Origin: Symbiodinium natans
Taxonomy: Eukaryota > Sar > Dinophyceae > Suessiales > Symbiodiniaceae
Assembly (NCBI GenBank): GCA_905221605.1
Contig: CAJNDS010002166.1
Coordinates: forward strand, 186,001 to 250,000
DNA: 64,000 bases
Reading direction: 5' to 3'
Below are positions 50,497 through 61,818 of the stretch, piece by piece; the first letter of the stretch is position 1, and the number at the start of each line of letters is the position of its first letter. Position numbers and translations under genes: made by a program. The notes beneath the pieces are model-generated. The model was not told the origin of the DNA, did no database searches, and saw only the letters and a program-made list of their open reading frames with translations.

Positions 50497-50647
50497 CTCG
50501 GATTGGAGGTTTGAGGGCTTCGGACTTGGATGAGCCCTGAACTCTACCATGGCATGGGAAAGTATTTAGGGTTGAGGTTGAGGTGCCCGTCCGGGCAAAG
50601 GCTGAGTCTCCAGGTCCAAATGCAAGGTCAAGATGGCGCAAAGCAAC

Positions 50648-50729
50648 GCTAAACCCTAAACCCTAAAACCCTAAAACCCTAAAACCCTAAACCCTAAACC
50701 CTAAACCCTAAACCCTAAACCCTAAACCA
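50648..50729. repeat. CCCTAAA array
   Basis: About eleven units, some CCCTAAAA. Confidence 0.93.
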
Positions 50730-50922
50730 TTCCTAACTCCGAGTCATGAAGCTTGGCTGAGGAGGAACAGGGCAAAGGGTTCCGAATAAGCGCGCAGACA
50801 CCCCACTCAAGCCGTAGCAAGCTGCACAAATTCTACAGCCCCCGCCGCCATCTCAAAGCCCGAGTGGCTGCATCGCAACACCCAGGTGCGCCCACACCTC
50901 GGCCTGACGACCAAGTTCGGGT

Positions 50923-51102
50923 TTAGGGCTTCTGGATGCAGAGCAGAATGCCTAGGGGCGTGCCCACGGTCACGAGCGTCGAGAGTCCTGCCTTTATCAT
51001 GTCACCCGAGTCGATGGCCCAACTGAAGAGTGCAACCTGCCATGAGTCCCCCGAAAGCCTCCACTGCACGGAGCGAATGCCGCTCGGAACTCGTCCGTAG
51101 GG
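50923..51102 (-). CDS. terminal exon with a membrane-like segment
   Basis: 59 codons and a stop on the minus strand, after CTCGCAG: PYGRVPSGIRSVQWRLSGDS, then WQVALFSWAIDSGDMIKAGL and STLVTVGTPLGILLCIQKP. The last stretch is long enough for a transmembrane helix. Family unknown. Confidence 0.55.
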   Translation of the reverse strand, partial: PYGRVPSGIRSVQWRLSGDSWQVALFSWAIDSGDMIKAGLSTLVTVGTPLGILLCIQKP

Positions 51103-51399
51103 CTGCGAGGACACACCTAGGAAGCCAGGCTTAACGGGGGGCCTCGGAACCCCTGAATATCATATAAACCCTCAAAGGGCTGCTGGTTGCTATATCCTGA
51201 ATATGGACGCTATAAGTATTTGATACAGAGGCAAATTGTCCCAATTCTTTGGGCATGCTAGAACTCATTTTGTCCCTTCCTTGAATCCCTTGCGAACTCA
51301 AACCTGCAAGACTCTGATGCACGGTCCTAAACTCCGAAGTCCTCAACCAAAGCCAAGCCCCCAAGACATGGATGGGCAGTTCTCAAAACTGATTGTCAA

Positions 51400-51485
51400 C
51401 GGGTTTAGGGTTTAGGGTTTAGGGTTTAGGGTTTAGGGTTTAGGGTTTAGGGTTTAGGGTTTAGGGTTTAGGGTTTAGGGTTTAA
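51400..51485. repeat. TTTAGGG array
   Basis: About twelve perfect units. Confidence 0.95.
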
Positions 51486-51756
51486 CCCGAAAATGCTCTA
51501 AGCCCTAGACCTGCTGGACCTGGGCGCTCACTGCCCTAAGGTGGCCTCAACCCAACTCATGGCAGAGACCCCTCATACCTTGGGCACCACATGAAGCCCA
51601 AATTGGGCTCGTATATCACATATCCCGTTGAAAGCGGCTTAAGATTTAACACGTCATGAGGCACATAGGCTCGAACAGAAACCTGAACTCCTATTGAACC
51701 CTATAAGCCCTACAGACCCTAAGCCCAAACCCCCCAAAAAAGGCAATCCCCCCCAC

Positions 51757-51844
51757 GTCCCCATGAAATCGGCACAGTGCGCCGGAAGAGCTCCGCCGCC
51801 TCAGCGAAGCGCTGTGCTTCGCAGAGCGCCTGGTAAGCGGCTCC
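51757..51844 (-). CDS. exon, TPR-like
   Basis: The minus strand reads GAAYQALCEAQRFAEAAELF, then RRTVPISWG. Its A.L...RF.EA..LFR pattern is TPR-like. Acceptor TTTTGAAG; possible donor GTGGGG. It may belong to the TPR gene continuing to 50426, but exon 50923-51102, with a stop, lies between. Confidence 0.5.
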
Positions 51845-52239
51845 CTTCAAAAGGCATCTTTTGGGGGACCGAATGAGCCCCGAAAAGTTAGGATCTTAGA
51901 TCCTGTGTGGGGTCTACCCCTGCGCTGGCTCCGACATCCGAGCGGCTGAGCGCGACGTGCAGGGTTCAGGGTTTTTCCCTAGACTACTCTCATCCCTAGC
52001 CAGGGCACATGGACCGCAAAACCGGTGTTCATCTAGTCCACAAGCATATATCTGGGTCCTTCATGGAGGGGTACCTACTTTTCGTATTTGTACTATACTA
52101 AACCACACTATCATCGGCACCCCGCAACAGGAGCCGTCTAGGTGTGCGAGCGGGGGGCTTTGGGGAGCTTCGACTCAGTGAGTTTGGGGGGCTTTTGGGA
52201 GGAAGGGATGGGCAATAGCCGCCTGGGGGGTTGCCTGTT

Positions 52240-52290
52240 GCGGGGTTTAGGGTTCAGGGTTCAGGGTTTAGGGTTTAGGGTTTAGGGTTT
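52240..52290. repeat. TTTAGGG array
   Basis: About six units, with TTCAGGG variants. Confidence 0.88.
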
Positions 52291-52511
52291 TCGGTTTGCG
52301 GGGACTTTGGCAGGTTCAACTTCTTAGGGGGTTAGCTACGGTGTTGGGTCTTGGGGACTTTGGGAAGTTTAACTTTTTTTTTTAAGGGGGGGGGGGGGGG
52401 GGTATTGTGAGCTGGAGAAGGCCAAGCTCCAAGACACAGCAAGGGCGGCCTCTGCCCGGGCAAACACATCTGCGGCACTCTCGCCGCCCTGAAGATACCT
52501 GAGGCAAGCAC

Positions 52512-52620
52512 AGGGTTTAGGGTTTAGGGTTTAGGGTTTAGGGTTTAGGGTTTAGGGTTTAGGGTTTAGGGTTTAGGGTTTAGGGTTTAGGGTTTAGGGT
52601 TTAGGGTTTAGGGTTTAGGG
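52512..52620. repeat. TTTAGGG array
   Basis: About fifteen perfect units. Confidence 0.96.
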
Positions 52621-52931
52621 CTATACGGGCGAAGGGTTTAAACCCTCGAGGTTGTTCAGGGTTTCGGGTACGGACTCTTTCACGCTAGCTGGAAACACAT
52701 ACATGGTTTTAGGCTTTATAGAGTTTAGGACCCAGCTTTTGACATTTCAGCGATTCGTGTAGTTTTTATTGAGGAACTCAGGGTTTAAGAGGAGAACTTG
52801 GAGGGGCACCCAAAACCTTCCGGAAGAAGCCTAAGCCTTACAGGCCTGAGCTTCGAATACCTAAGACGTAACCCTAAGAATTAGGCTTTCTTAACCCTAA
52901 AAACTCAAAGCCCACGGCAAGAAGAAGAGCC

Positions 52932-53267
52932 GTGTCTGACCCGTACCACGTTCCAGGTCCCACCCCGACCGCGAGCGATGCTTCCCCGGAAAGACCCTTA
53001 TGTGTGTCCTTATGTGTGTCGAGGACGAGACTTCTATCTATCACTATCAAGCTCTTAACAAGTATGGACGCCTTGTATGAAGTAAGCTATGTACCTGGAA
53101 ATCTACACCAGCAGAAAGAGCTCGGACAACCCACTCGTTTTCGCCTTCAGGACCCCCATAAACAGGTTGAGGGCGTCGGGGTTGATGACTGGGCACCGAA
53201 CCCTACCAAGCCATACCAGGCCCCCAATGGCCCTTCCAGCCCTGAATCCCCCGAACTCCTCCACTAA
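52932..53267 (+). CDS. ORF, hypothetical
   Basis: 111 codons, no recognised feature; the composition is plausible in places (TRLLSITIKLLTSMDALYEV). An overlapping minus ORF at 53203-53454. Confidence 0.25.
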   Translation: MSDPYHVPGPTPTASDASPERPLCVSLCVSRTRLLSITIKLLTSMDALYEVSYVPGNLHQQKELGQPTRFRLQDPHKQVEGVGVDDWAPNPTKPYQAPNGPSSPESPELLH

Positions 53268-53741
53268 AGTCACTTAAGCCCGATGGGGTATTAGACCCTA
53301 TAACCCCATAAACAGCCCTATAAAGGCACCTTTGTTTAAGGCCAGGGGGCCGCATCCCCTTCGCCCGATTCTCCTTGTCGCTGTCCCGCTCCTCGCCGTG
53401 CGCGCGGCCGCCGCCCCCGGCAGGCCGGACGTCTGGCCAGGCTCGCCTTCCCACTCCCAGCTTCGGAAGTCACAGCAAAAAACGGCCCTTTTTTTTGAAC
53501 CCGAAACCCTAAGTTCTAAACCCCAAGTTCTAAACCCTAAGTTCTAAACGCTACATGGCTGGATGTCGGAGCCTTCCGGCTTCTAAGAACTCACAAACTA
53601 CAAGGGAAGCAAAGCTTAGAGCCCGCCGCTGCGGCTCAGACACTGCAACGCGCTCCGAGGCGACGATTTCTGGCTGCCCTTGGCCCTGGGTTGAGTCCAG
53701 TTATTGGAAGCAGAAATTGGGTTCCAAGAAGGACCCCAACG

Positions 53742-53850
53742 TATGTATATGTATGTATGTGCATGTGTGGATGTGTATACATATACATATCCTACCTATA
53801 TATATATACACATATATATATAGATATACATATATATATATATATAGTCA
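53742..53850. repeat. ATGT and (TA)n microsatellite cluster
   Basis: TGTATATG repeats, then several (TA)n runs. Confidence 0.9.
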
Positions 53851-54390
53851 ATACCAATCAAGGTCTATGGACCATTTATAAACCCTCTTTAGGGTTCATT
53901 CGCCTCATCTGCAGAGGCCACATGCGCTGCTATGCTGCAAGAGACACCATCTAAGAAATGAGAAGATGAATGTCATGCGCCGCGACAGCCGGTCTAAGTG
54001 CTGCGAGTCAAAAGAAGCAATGGCCCTTAGTTCACTCAGTCACTCAATCCCTCCCTTACCTAATTACCACCCCCCGCCCCACATCCGAAAGTCATATCCG
54101 GATCCAAGGGAATTCTAATTATTCTGATTCTGGCTTGTATACTGCTAACAAACCCATTGATCCAAGAGGCGACTCGGCGCTGTTCCCACCTCGTCGTTCC
54201 CAGTGTGAACTGTTTCGAAATCCACTCACTCCACAGCGCGGGGGGTTCTTGGGGTGTCGGGTTTACAGCTCGGGGGATAGGGGGGAAGTCGGCGGGGTTG
54301 TCTGGGTTGGGGGGGGTTGGAGGGAAGCAGCCAGTTTCAGCAAACAATTCTGGACTTTGACGCAACACATCAGCAGGAGACTGTGCTCAA

Positions 54391-54663
54391 GTGAAAACTG
54401 AGGCAGGCAAGAAGCCTGTTGCTGTCGAGGCGGGCACCTGGCATACAGCGCGGGTGACGACAGAAGCTTTTGGAGGGCGTGATCTGAAGGAAGATCTGTC
54501 TAGGGACATCGCCAGACGAGATTCGAAAAATCATGAAAAATCCCAAGAAATTCTGGCGAATGTTGGCGGACCCCCCTTCACCTCGCTTTCCCGCTGCGTC
54601 GGCGGCTTGTCACCCTCGACGGGCTTGAACTGGGCGGTCCTGCAAAGGCTGAGCGTGCACTGA
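54391..54663 (+). CDS. ORF, hypothetical
   Basis: 90 codons: charged MKTEAGKKPVAVEAGTWHTA, then RVTTEAFGGRDLKEDLSRDI. Protein-like, but no family. Confidence 0.3.
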   Translation: MKTEAGKKPVAVEAGTWHTARVTTEAFGGRDLKEDLSRDIARRDSKNHEKSQEILANVGGPPFTSLSRCVGGLSPSTGLNWAVLQRLSVH

Positions 54664-54716
54664 TCTCCTTCACGGCTTCTTCAGCTCTGTGGGGTTGCAG
54701 TGACTGGAAATACTGT

Positions 54717-55124
54717 ATGTCGCCGGATCCGAAGCGCCGTTCCTACGTGCGCAGCATGAAGAGGAAGAGATTTGTTAGACTCACACGAGTTTGGAGCTCA
54801 AGCAGTCCAGCGCGCATGGGGCGGATCCGGACTGGAGTTCTCCGGGCCTCGGCAATGCTTTCCAGGTCCCGACAAATTCCCTGGACACAGAGTATCACGA
54901 AATCGCCGAAAGACAGAGGGCTTCGAGAGGAAACTTTTGCAAGTCGAGCCCCGCTCTGCATCCTAGAGTTACCTCACCTCTTTGAAAAACTGAAGGCGCG
55001 CATATGGAACTGTGGTCCCAGCTGGGTGGATATGCGCCGCGCCCTGGTCGACTGCCGCTGCCGCTGCTGCTGTCGCCTGCGTGTCGGCTTCTCCACTACA
55101 ATTGGGGAGCAGCAAGGAATTTAG
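54717..55124 (+). CDS. ORF, hypothetical
   Basis: 135 codons. Other plus frames over the same span are also open (LELKQSSAHGADPDWSSPGL), so an exon is likely but the frame is uncertain. Confidence 0.3.
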   Translation: MSPDPKRRSYVRSMKRKRFVRLTRVWSSSSPARMGRIRTGVLRASAMLSRSRQIPWTQSITKSPKDRGLREETFASRAPLCILELPHLFEKLKARIWNCGPSWVDMRRALVDCRCRCCCRLRVGFSTTIGEQQGI

Positions 55125-55886
55125 ATGACCGTGGAGGTGCGTCAACGGATCCCATAAAAGCGCTTCAGTGCTCCGACTAGAGTAACAGCAAGGGCGGTGC
55201 TGATGCTGCTCTTGACGAACCTTCAGTCTGCTTGGAGGAGGTTGCGCTGCTCAATTGCTGCCCACTACATTGCCGCAACCAAAACCAAGTGCAAGTGACT
55301 GCAGTTCCATGCCCAGAGGCCCGATTCCAAGAAGCCCTTGTTTTAAAGACCTTGCAATCCAGTGGCTGTTGTACAAGCAGCTGCTGGGAACACTACCTTG
55401 ACACAGGGATGCAATGCCGATTGGCACGACTAGAGCCACAAGAAATCAGAAGAATCACGGTATAGTAGAAGAAGGATACTCTAGCAGCATGATTCACTTT
55501 CGATTCACATCCGACAATGGAAGAAGGATGCAACTACTCGGTGCGGGTGCATAGGTTGACCATCGAGTGCTACGAAGCCTAGGTTTTTGATGGGTTAGTA
55601 GGAAAATGGGTTGTCGAGGTTCCCACAAACTATGAACTATTAGAGTCAAGAGCAAAGTTAATTGTTTGGGCGGCATGTTCACGAAAAGGCATGAACGCCC
55701 GGACAGCACGTCTTGTTTCAGAAACGTTTTGGGCATAGACGTTGGTTCCCTCCCACCCCTCACCCCTCCCCCGGGCCTACCTACGAGGAACCTAGACCCA
55801 CCAAAAACGCAGGGCAACCACGGCACCTGCCACCAACTAGTCATCGTAGCTGTATGAGATTCTGACCATTGGTGCTGATTTTGCCA

Positions 55887-57182
55887 TCAGACACCAGGAG
55901 TCGTGTTAGTGAACTGTCGCTGGCTTGGTGTTCGACGCCAGCTGGCAGAGACAAGCACCTCTGAGACAGAAACACGTACCCAACAATCAGGCATGATCAC
56001 ATCTCGCCACTCCTCGCCTGGGACATCTGTGGACATGACTGGCTTGAAGGTCCAGCCATTTCGAAGTGCCGCCTCGTGTTTGCAAGCCCAGACCACGAAA
56101 TGAAATGAGACGTTAGCAGCACGCGCTGCTTCAGACACGGAAGAGAACCGCACCCATGCGCTCTCACTGCAACAGCGTCCAAGTATCGGCTTGCCTGAAC
56201 GATATCCTTTGCTTCGAGACTGAGCATCCAAGCAATTCTCCGAAGGCGTTGCGTATTCCAAGTTGTTTATGCAGTTGTTCCTGCGGTTTCCGTCAATGTG
56301 GTGCACTTGCAGGCTTGGAGACATGGGAAGCCCGAGGAATGTCGCAGCGACCAAGCGGTGAACCCGAAATGATCCGTCCTTCCCATTGGTCACGCAATAC
56401 CCTGCCGCATTCAGTGTCCCATGTGAAATGCGACCTGTTGACTTGGACACACGCCCAAGGGTGCTGACCATCATGTGGTCAATGGCCTCACCAGTTTTTG
56501 GGTGACAGGCCTGCCTCCACTCCTCACCACTATAGTCGCCAGCGTAAACTTCGTGCCTGATGGCATCAGAATCCTGCTCAGCAAACTTGAACTCGAAGCC
56601 CACAGTCTGACCGAACCCTTGTCTGCAGATTCTGGACACAGAAGACTGGTGCACGCCCAGCTCGCGTGCCATTTGGCTTTGTGAGCGGCACAAGTTCCAA
56701 AAACTGTCACCGACTCGCCGCCAAAGCACAGGCTTTGAAAAGCAGTTGCGACCATTGGCATAAGAATGCACCATGTTCTCCGTGGGAGTTAGGTACTCGA
56801 GATTTTGCACACGATTGTTCGATCGGTTGCCATCCTTGTGGTTGACCTGCGAATGACTCGGGCTTGGGGGGATGCCCAGGAAAGCCCGAGCGACCAGTCG
56901 ATGCACCAGCAGGGACCGTTGCTCTATTATTACCCGCCGGTAACCATCGAAAGAAGCGTTTCCGAAGCTGATTTGGCCTCGCGTGTTGCAAACGCGGCCG
57001 CAGGAGCTGACTTGCCAGCGTCCCGCAATGTCTACATGGATGGAACAGGCGCGGATGCCGTGGATGCAACGCAGGAAGTCTGCGCAGCCTGGCATCAATC
57101 TAAACATCACCGTTCCAGCCCTTGTATGGTTGCAAAGCCGTTCGGACCATGACCAGGGGCCATCAGGGGCCACCTCAGGCAC
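55887..57182 (-). CDS. tandem NUMOD4/HNH homing-endonuclease-like protein with IENR1-type HTH repeats
   Basis: 431 codons in one frame. Unit 1: NUMOD4-like WQVSSCGRV (56-64), HRLVARAFLG (94-103), HNH core QVNHKDGNR..NN..NLEY (112-130), then an IENR1-like HTH (149-198). Unit 2 repeats this fully: GEEWRQ (219-224), VSTLGRV (239-245), HRLVAATFLG, QVHHIDGNRRNN..NLEY (292-310), HTH (331-372). A third NUMOD4 start, GEEWRDV (389-395), follows. Such proteins nick or cut DNA and are found in introns, phages and free-standing in protist genomes. His and Asn positions of the HNH core are present in both units. Unit 1 lacks the GEEWR motif, so an upstream exon may be missing. Downstream, a second frame resumes with SDGKISTNGQ, suggesting an unresolved 3' intron or a frameshift. 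Confidence 0.8.
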   Translation of the reverse strand: MPEVAPDGPWSWSERLCNHTRAGTVMFRLMPGCADFLRCIHGIRACSIHVDIAGRWQVSSCGRVCNTRGQISFGNASFDGYRRVIIEQRSLLVHRLVARAFLGIPPSPSHSQVNHKDGNRSNNRVQNLEYLTPTENMVHSYANGRNCFSKPVLWRRVGDSFWNLCRSQSQMARELGVHQSSVSRICRQGFGQTVGFEFKFAEQDSDAIRHEVYAGDYSGEEWRQACHPKTGEAIDHMMVSTLGRVSKSTGRISHGTLNAAGYCVTNGKDGSFRVHRLVAATFLGLPMSPSLQVHHIDGNRRNNCINNLEYATPSENCLDAQSRSKGYRSGKPILGRCCSESAWVRFSSVSEAARAANVSFHFVVWACKHEAALRNGWTFKPVMSTDVPGEEWRDVIMPDCWVRVSVSEVLVSASWRRTPSQRQFTNTTPGV

Positions 57183-57308
57183 TGAGCCTTGCTATGCCTG
57201 GCTCAGAAGCAACACCCACATCAAACATCAGCACTACTATGCTGACCTACTCTGTGACTGAGACAGTCCTGGATCCAGAGCTCTGGCAACATGTGCGAAA
57301 ATACGAAG

Positions 57309-57911
57309 TCACATTTCATGGGACACCGAGCGCTGCTCAAAAACACCTCTTGCAGCCAAATCACGCTCGACCTGCTCACTCTTGAGGGCCGACGTCTCCA
57401 GCACCTGAGCAGACTGGCATGGACCCCTAACTACACCTTCTGGATCTAGTCGGCACACTCTTGAAAATAGGCCATCTCGCAACAGTCCCCTCTCAAACCC
57501 TAACGCACTACGCCACCATTTTCCGCTGCGTCGCGGGAACGGCAGCTGCACGCTTACGGCCATCCGCCGCAGGCGCAGCCCCACTGCCCTTCTCGCTGCC
57601 CCTGCCCTGCCTTGGAGGTGGCGAGTCTTGGGCTTAGGAGACCTTAAGGTTGAATTATAGGGTTTGGGAGGTTTTTGGGGTGTGATCGGAGGAGTCATGG
57701 CGTTGAATTCTACCCAACTATCATGAAACCTGTCACCATCATCATCGGCCTCAAAGGAACCAAAGGGAAGAAAGGATATATATAGCTGTGGTCCAGAGTC
57801 TTTGGCAGTTTTGGGAAAGGCCACCAACACACAAAAGATCAGGGCATCGACGCCCAGGGGCGCCCGGGGGCTGCGCTGCCGGCTCCCCGGTGCGGCCGCC
57901 GAGTGCCTCAA
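57309..57911 (-). CDS. ORF of 200 codons, hypothetical
   Basis: Open but heterogeneous. The segment VLVAFPKTAKDSGPQLYISF and the C-terminal part (RSALGFERGLLRDGLF...) are protein-like. It may contain exons of the gene upstream of the HNH gene. Unrecognised. Confidence 0.3.
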   Translation of the reverse strand: MRHSAAAPGSRQRSPRAPLGVDALIFCVLVAFPKTAKDSGPQLYISFLPFGSFEADDDGDRFHDSWVEFNAMTPPITPQKPPKPYNSTLRSPKPKTRHLQGRAGAARRAVGLRLRRMAVSVQLPFPRRSGKWWRSALGFERGLLRDGLFSRVCRLDPEGVVRGPCQSAQVLETSALKSEQVERDLAARGVFEQRSVSHEM

Positions 57912-58084
57912 GGGACCAAGTGAACGCAGAGGATCACACTCCCCTAAGCTACTACTAAACCAAGCCTAAACCCTAAACCCTAGTCTCTTAAACCTCAAGC
58001 CCCCCTTATGCCCGAAACCCTATAAACTCCCCCATATCATGGACCCTAAAGACCCTAAACCCGATTGTTGAAGGCTCACTTTTG

Positions 58085-58190
58085 GTGCCCAAGGAGCTTC
58101 CCCGGCGGCAGCTCGGCCGCGCGCGGCGAGGGTTTCGGAGACCGGGGCGAAGCTGAGGCGGAGGCCTTTGAGAAGCCGACACTTCCAGGG
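58085..58190 (-). CDS. exon-like island, Ser/Ala/Pro-rich
   Basis: The minus strand reads GSVGFSKASASASPRSPKPS, then PRAAELPPGKL. It resembles in style the exon at 58778-58872. A plus frame is open. Confidence 0.4.
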
Positions 58191-58429
58191 CATTGAGGGG
58201 TTTTCGGGTTTACAGTTTAGGGTGTTTCTGGCACCCGCATAGCCAAGTTGAGGGTTAGGGGTTAGGGTTTAGGCAGCAGGGTTCAGAGTTCAGGGTTTAC
58301 GGACATTTTTTGAATATTTGGGTGCGCCAAGCCAAACCGAACTCCAACTCTACATTCTTCATCCCAATCCAAAGACCCCATCAAAACCGCAAACCCCAAC
58401 ACACTGAACAATAAAGCCTCCAACTCCAA

Positions 58430-58770
58430 CCCTACTGCACCCCTAAACCCTGTAGACCCTAAACCCTTAAACCCTGTAATTCAACCCCTAAACCCTGTAA
58501 CCCCTAAACCCTGAAAAGACCCTAAATCTCTAAATCCCTAAATCCCGAAAACCTAAACCCTAAACCCTAAACGCTCGCTCCCAGGTAAATTAAACCGTGT
58601 AATTAAACCCCTAAACCCTGTAATTAAACTCCTAAACCCTGTAATTAAACCCCTAAACCCTGTAATTAAACCCCTAAACCCTGCAATTAAACCCCTAAAC
58701 CCTGTAGCCCCTAAACCCTGAAAGACCCTAAATCCCTAAATCCCTAATCCCTAAACCCTAAACCCTAAAC
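58430..58770. repeat. complex array: CCCCTAAACCCTGTAATTAAA higher-order units
   Basis: From about 58590 to 58705 a 22-bp composite (one CCCTAAA plus TGTAATTAAACC) repeats five to six times. The flanking motifs GACCCTAAATCCCTAAATCC and AAACGCTCGCT occur twice, about 205 bp apart, so the whole block is a duplication. Confidence 0.85.
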
Positions 58771-58777
58771 CCTAAAC

Positions 58778-58872
58778 GCTCGCTTCTTCGGAAAGATCCG
58801 GGGCCTTGGGCGGCGAGGCGGAAGCCTGAGAGGCCGCCGTGGAGCTCTCCGAGGCCACGGAGCCCTCCTTGG
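58778..58872 (-). CDS. exon ending on a telomere-repeat donor, Ser/Ala-rich
   Basis: The minus strand reads KEGSVASESSTAASQASASP, then PKAPDLSEEAS, from TTGGCAG to AGC|GTTTAGGG. Probably a disordered linker. Confidence 0.55.
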
Positions 58873-58917
58873 CTGCCAAGTAGTGGGCTCAACAGGTATT
58901 CTATATGTATGTATGCG

Positions 58918-59000
58918 TATTATATATATATATATATATATATATATTCTATATATATATATATTATATGTATATATATATATACATATATATATATATG
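58918..59000. repeat. (TA)n microsatellite cluster
   Basis: Three interrupted TA runs. Confidence 0.95.
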
Positions 59001-59412
59001 CATTGGCATTGATATTGTATTTATACGTCTATACAAGAAAATCGATGCACATACGTCTATGCAAAAGCATACGTCTACACACATGCACAAGGATGTCTTG
59101 GGTAGGGTCATGATGAAACCCCTACAAGGAGTTGTTCAAACCTGAACCAGATTGGGGTTCCCTTGACGTTGCGGCCAAATCTCCGGCCCCCGCTTCTCCT
59201 CTGCGGGCCTGGCAAAAGCAGGGCCGGTCCATCGCGAAGAGCACTTCTAAACCTACTACCTACTGGCTCTTTGTAGGGAATTCGGGAATCAGGTACCCTA
59301 CAAAACCCGCTTAGGGCCTGAAAGGGATATAATTAGGTCATCTGTTTCCCCGATCCCCCAATTCCCTATTCAACGCTAGTAAATAAGTATGTCTGTATAC
59401 ATACACACAAAG

Positions 59413-59602
<190 letters not shown>

Positions 59603-60053
59603 TATCTACTTGTTGAAGCTTGCACGCGTCAGATGTTCGCTAAGAACCACTTCTTCGCATTAAGTCTTTGGCAGCGCACACCTCCAAAGACCTCAACATT
59701 TCTTGCGCTGCTTTCCGCATAGCCCAATCCCGCGTGCCTCTGTGCAACATCTTTCCGCGCAGCCGGTGACTGCTTGGACACGGCCCGCAGTGTCCCCTGG
59801 CCCCGGCACAAGAGAACCGACTGCTCAACTTGCAAGGCTTAGTTTTTTAGGTTGCAGTGAAAGTCATGGAGCTGAGATTCAAGAGCTCCTTAAATCCGTA
59901 AATACTATACATGAATCAACATAAAACTGAAAAAACAAAACGTGAATATATGTATATATATATACATATATATACATACTATCGGGTTCTACGGTTGTAT
60001 TTATGTAGAGAGCAAGGGTTTTTACGGCTAAATATAAAATACCTACAGACAAA

Positions 60054-60137
60054 TCATTCGAAGAACTGGTGCTGCAAGCTTTGGGTGCAGGCGACCTCGG
60101 CTTTCGACAGGTGCATTTCGATGGCCTTCAGTCGCCC
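60054..60137 (-). CDS. terminal exon, coiled-coil-like
   Basis: 27 codons and TGA on the minus strand: GRLKAIEMHLSKAEVACTQS, then LQHQFFE, after CTGCTACAG. The frame also continues upstream as QLRDALLQ. Heptad-like Leu/Ile spacing. Family unknown. Confidence 0.6.
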   Translation of the reverse strand, partial: GRLKAIEMHLSKAEVACTQSLQHQFFE

Positions 60138-60160
60138 CTGTAGCAGCGCGTCACGCAATT

Positions 60161-60255
60161 GGGTTTAGGGTTTAGGGTTTAGGGTGTAGGGTTTAGGCTT
60201 TAGGGTTTAGGGCTTAGGGTTTAGGGTGTAGGGTTTAGGGTTTAGGGTTTAGGAT
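60161..60255. repeat. TTTAGGG array
   Basis: About thirteen units, with TGTAGGG and GCTTAGGG variants. Confidence 0.93.
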
Positions 60256-60267
60256 GGTTTAGGGAAC

Positions 60268-60325
60268 TTGCCCTGGAGAGTTGTGTGGTGGCGGCGCCAC
60301 AGTCGCTCCCGAGCATGTTGCCGAG
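60268..60325 (-). CDS. exon of unidentified gene
   Basis: The minus strand reads LGNMLGSDCGAATTQLSRA, from GCTAAG to GCAA|GTTCCC. Lies upstream of exon 60054-60137. Confidence 0.5.
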
Positions 60326-60553
60326 CTTAGCTCATTACAGAACTTAATCCCTGTTCCCCTAGGAAGAAAAAGAGATCCTTTTTGTTTATATATATAAGAA
60401 AGCCCATAACCCAAAAAGTAAAAAGGATCCCTAACACTGATCTAGCCAGAAGGGGGCATCTGTTTTGGGGGGGCAACGGTCTTTCAAAGCAATCTTTTTT
60501 TCTGGGCCGACCTCCACTTCACGGGGCTGATGGGCCCTTTTTGGGAAATCAAA

Positions 60554-60590
60554 GCCTAAACCCTAAACCCTAAACCCTAAACCCTAAAGC
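60554..60590. repeat. CCCTAAA array
   Basis: Five units. Confidence 0.9.
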
Positions 60591-61560
60591 CCCCCCCTCG
60601 CACATTGACGTGAGCTTGCCTCGCCCTTGGGAGGCTTTTCTTCGCTCTTCTGACCTGCAGGCCAAGACGCCCAGTAAGCACGATTGTGATTCTTACGAAT
60701 ATTATTTTTTCTGTAGCATTCTCTTGTTACAGACAATAACCTATTAGTTATTGCTGCTAATTAAGTGGGAACCCAACACAGTTTGGATGAACATGGGCGG
60801 CTGGAGTGCCCAGAGTTTTGCGCTTCTTTGCTGGATCAGCAGCCGTAAAGAACAAATGAACGCAGCGAGTGTCGCATCCAACGCGCCGGAAGCATGTAGG
60901 GCAATGTCGGGATATGCGGAGGGCCGACATTAACAACACAACCCCCCCAAAAGAGGCTTTGCTAAGCTGGGGCCTGCCTTCTGCCACCAGGGCCGCCGAG
61001 GCCTTCACGGGAGATGGCTTCTGCAGGGTTTGGGGTGTTAGCGTTTGGGGGCTGTTGGGGCTTTGAAGGTTTTTAGGGCTTTTGGGGTGTTAGGGTTTCT
61101 GGCTCGATGCCTTTTCGCTGCCGTGGGCTACGCATGCTGAATCGCTCACGCTTGGACAAGCCAGGAAAGGCACATGCGGTCCAGAGTCTCTTGCTTGAGC
61201 CCGATGTATGCGCAAGGGCTTTGGGTCTAGGATGAAGAACATTTTTTGTTTCCCGGTAAAAATCTCGGCTTTGGGTAGTGCCAAGGTTGCGGATTTAGGC
61301 TCTGAGTCCACTGTAGGAGGGTTTAGGGCTTAGGCTTTAACAAGATGGTCTGGAGTAGACAGATTCTCTCCGGCCTAGCAACCTGAGAAGAGAAGGCGTG
61401 CCCCTTGTTCGGTTGAATGGGATTTTCTTGCGGACCCTAAGCCCCCCAAAACAGGAGTGAAGAAAGGGTACTGCTGGGCATCCGAGGAGTTCGTCGGCCC
61501 CTGGGATTCCTGTAAGTCGAGCATGCCATGGAAAGCAAAAAACAGTGTCACGACCCTCAG
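60591..61560. other. no assigned gene
   Basis: ORFs on both strands (60757-61008 minus, 61090-61311 minus) have no recognisable feature, and no array of note lies here. Confidence 0.35.
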
Positions 61561-61567
61561 AATCTCC

Positions 61568-61643
61568 CTGAACCCTAAACCCTAAACCCTAAACCCTAAA
61601 CCCTAAACCCTAAACCCTAAACCCTAAACCCTAAACCCTAAAC
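61568..61643. repeat. CCCTAAA array
   Basis: About eleven perfect units. Confidence 0.95.
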
Positions 61644-61818
61644 TCTCGGCACGGCCTCGGTCTCGCGACCTGAAGGGTGCAAGGGTCATGTGGGCGCGGG
61701 TGCAATGTCTCGACGCGATGAGCCAATGAAAGCCCCTAATGTGAACCCTGAAACCCTGCAGACATGACTGCATCTGTCAATCATATTTCTTGACAAATCA
61801 TAGTAAAATACTATATTG

